A stretch of DNA of 14,548 bases from JAQYVL01 sp964578935 (GTDB taxonomy: Bacteria; Desulfobacterota; Desulfobacteria; Desulfobacterales; SURF-7). Made by a program: the position numbers and the translations under genes. A model generated the notes under the pieces. The model saw nothing but the letters and a program-made list of their open reading frames with translations. It searched no databases and was not told the origin of the DNA. The stretch covers positions 1-14,548 of the forward strand of contig CAZOEW010000090.1 in NCBI GenBank assembly GCA_964578935.1. Direction: 5' to 3'. Shown piece by piece: positions 14,235 through 14,548 of the stretch; the stretch's first letter is position 1; the number at the start of each line of letters is the position of its first letter.

Positions 14235-14548
14235 TTGACACGCAAAAGCAGAACACAGGATCCATTCTCCATTCATCTGGGCGAAGAGGATATAACGCGA
14301 GAAAAACAAAAAGCCAGAGATCTCAGAAAATCTCAATGGTGGAAGCGGAAATGCTCAATCGGTGTCTGTTATTACTGCAACAGGCTTACACCGCCCGGAG
14401 AACTGACAATGGATCATATTGTGCCGATTTCGCGCGGCGGGAAATCAGTCAAAGGGAATGTTGTTCCCTCCTGCAAGCAATGCAACAACAAAAAAAAAGA
14501 ACTGCTCCCGATGGAATGGGAGCAGTATCTCAGCAAACTGAAATCAGA
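14235..14548 (+). CDS. HNH endonuclease (partial at right edge)
   Basis: The frame from TTG 14235 stays open to the end of the window, giving 104 complete codons; the C-terminus is cut off by the window edge. AACAGG lies 6 bases before the TTG, which supports this non-ATG start. The upstream frame has no ATG between the acyltransferase stop and this site. Residues about 1-35 are charged and helical, then WWKRKC leads into the HNH fold. A zinc-binding pair CYYC is followed by DHIVPISRGG, with the catalytic His, then the conserved Asn of GNVVPSC and a second zinc pair CKQC. NNKKK follows. These are the beta-beta-alpha-metal nuclease hallmarks. It probably cuts DNA; whether its role is repair, restriction or mobile-element defence is unknown. 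It is small and stand-alone, with no visible restriction, intein or phage neighbours in the window. Confidence 0.85.
   Translation, partial: MTRKSRTQDPFSIHLGEEDITREKQKARDLRKSQWWKRKCSIGVCYYCNRLTPPGELTMDHIVPISRGGKSVKGNVVPSCKQCNNKKKELLPMEWEQYLSKLKS

Noticed and set aside
1..14548. CRISPR array, tRNA/rRNA, insertion sequence or prophage
   Set aside because: No regularly spaced repeats, no tRNA arm consensus, no transposase or phage genes and no terminal inverted repeats were seen on either strand.

Overview
The window is a stretch of draft chromosome. A run of ten Ns at 853-862 marks a contig join. It has moderate GC and dense genes, most of them on the + strand. The gene content suggests an anaerobic Desulfobacterota bacterium, probably Desulfobacterales. 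The reasons are a stand-alone AmrS-type radical SAM enzyme joined to a UbiA/UbiX/UbiD set of the kind used for menaquinone, a PilZ protein with a zinc-ribbon-like front end, and an RNB exoribonuclease of the short RNase II type. This taxonomic call rests on remembered protein similarity and was not tested by a search.

Left part (1-3445): the last 50 codons of an unidentified gene enter from the left edge and overlap the start of a GNAT acetyltransferase. About 700 bases with no confident gene follow. They contain the assembly gap, a possible small minus-strand gene broken by that gap, and a possible 51-residue ORF with a good ribosome binding site. Then comes an RNase II/R-family exoribonuclease with all four catalytic aspartates.

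Centre (3565-8825): a class I SAM methyltransferase is followed, after a spacer with two short dyads, by a tight four-gene unit: amrS, ubiA-like prenyltransferase, ubiX-like flavin prenyltransferase and ubiD-like decarboxylase. The junctions are a 4-base overlap, a near-abutment in which the ubiX ribosome binding site covers the ubiA stop, and a 3-base gap, so translation is probably coupled. UbiX makes prenylated FMN for UbiD, and UbiA attaches the polyprenyl tail to an aromatic acid that UbiD then decarboxylates. In an anaerobe this most likely serves the late steps of futalosine-type menaquinone synthesis (the MqnP/MqnM/MqnL roles). The role of AmrS in this unit is unknown.

Right part (8889-14548): a PilZ c-di-GMP receptor converges on hisD (minus strand), with only 5 bases between their stops. 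hisD and serC diverge from a 388-base intergenic region with a candidate promoter for serC. After serC there is a strong hairpin, then a cytosolic (alpha/alpha)6-toroid protein and a left-handed beta-helix O-acetyltransferase, which together look like a small glycan-modification pair. The window ends inside an HNH endonuclease gene that starts at TTG.

Most of the window is ordinary housekeeping. The items most worth a second look are the amrS-ubiA-ubiX-ubiD coupling and the toroid/acyltransferase pair. No CRISPR array, insertion sequence, tRNA or rRNA was seen.
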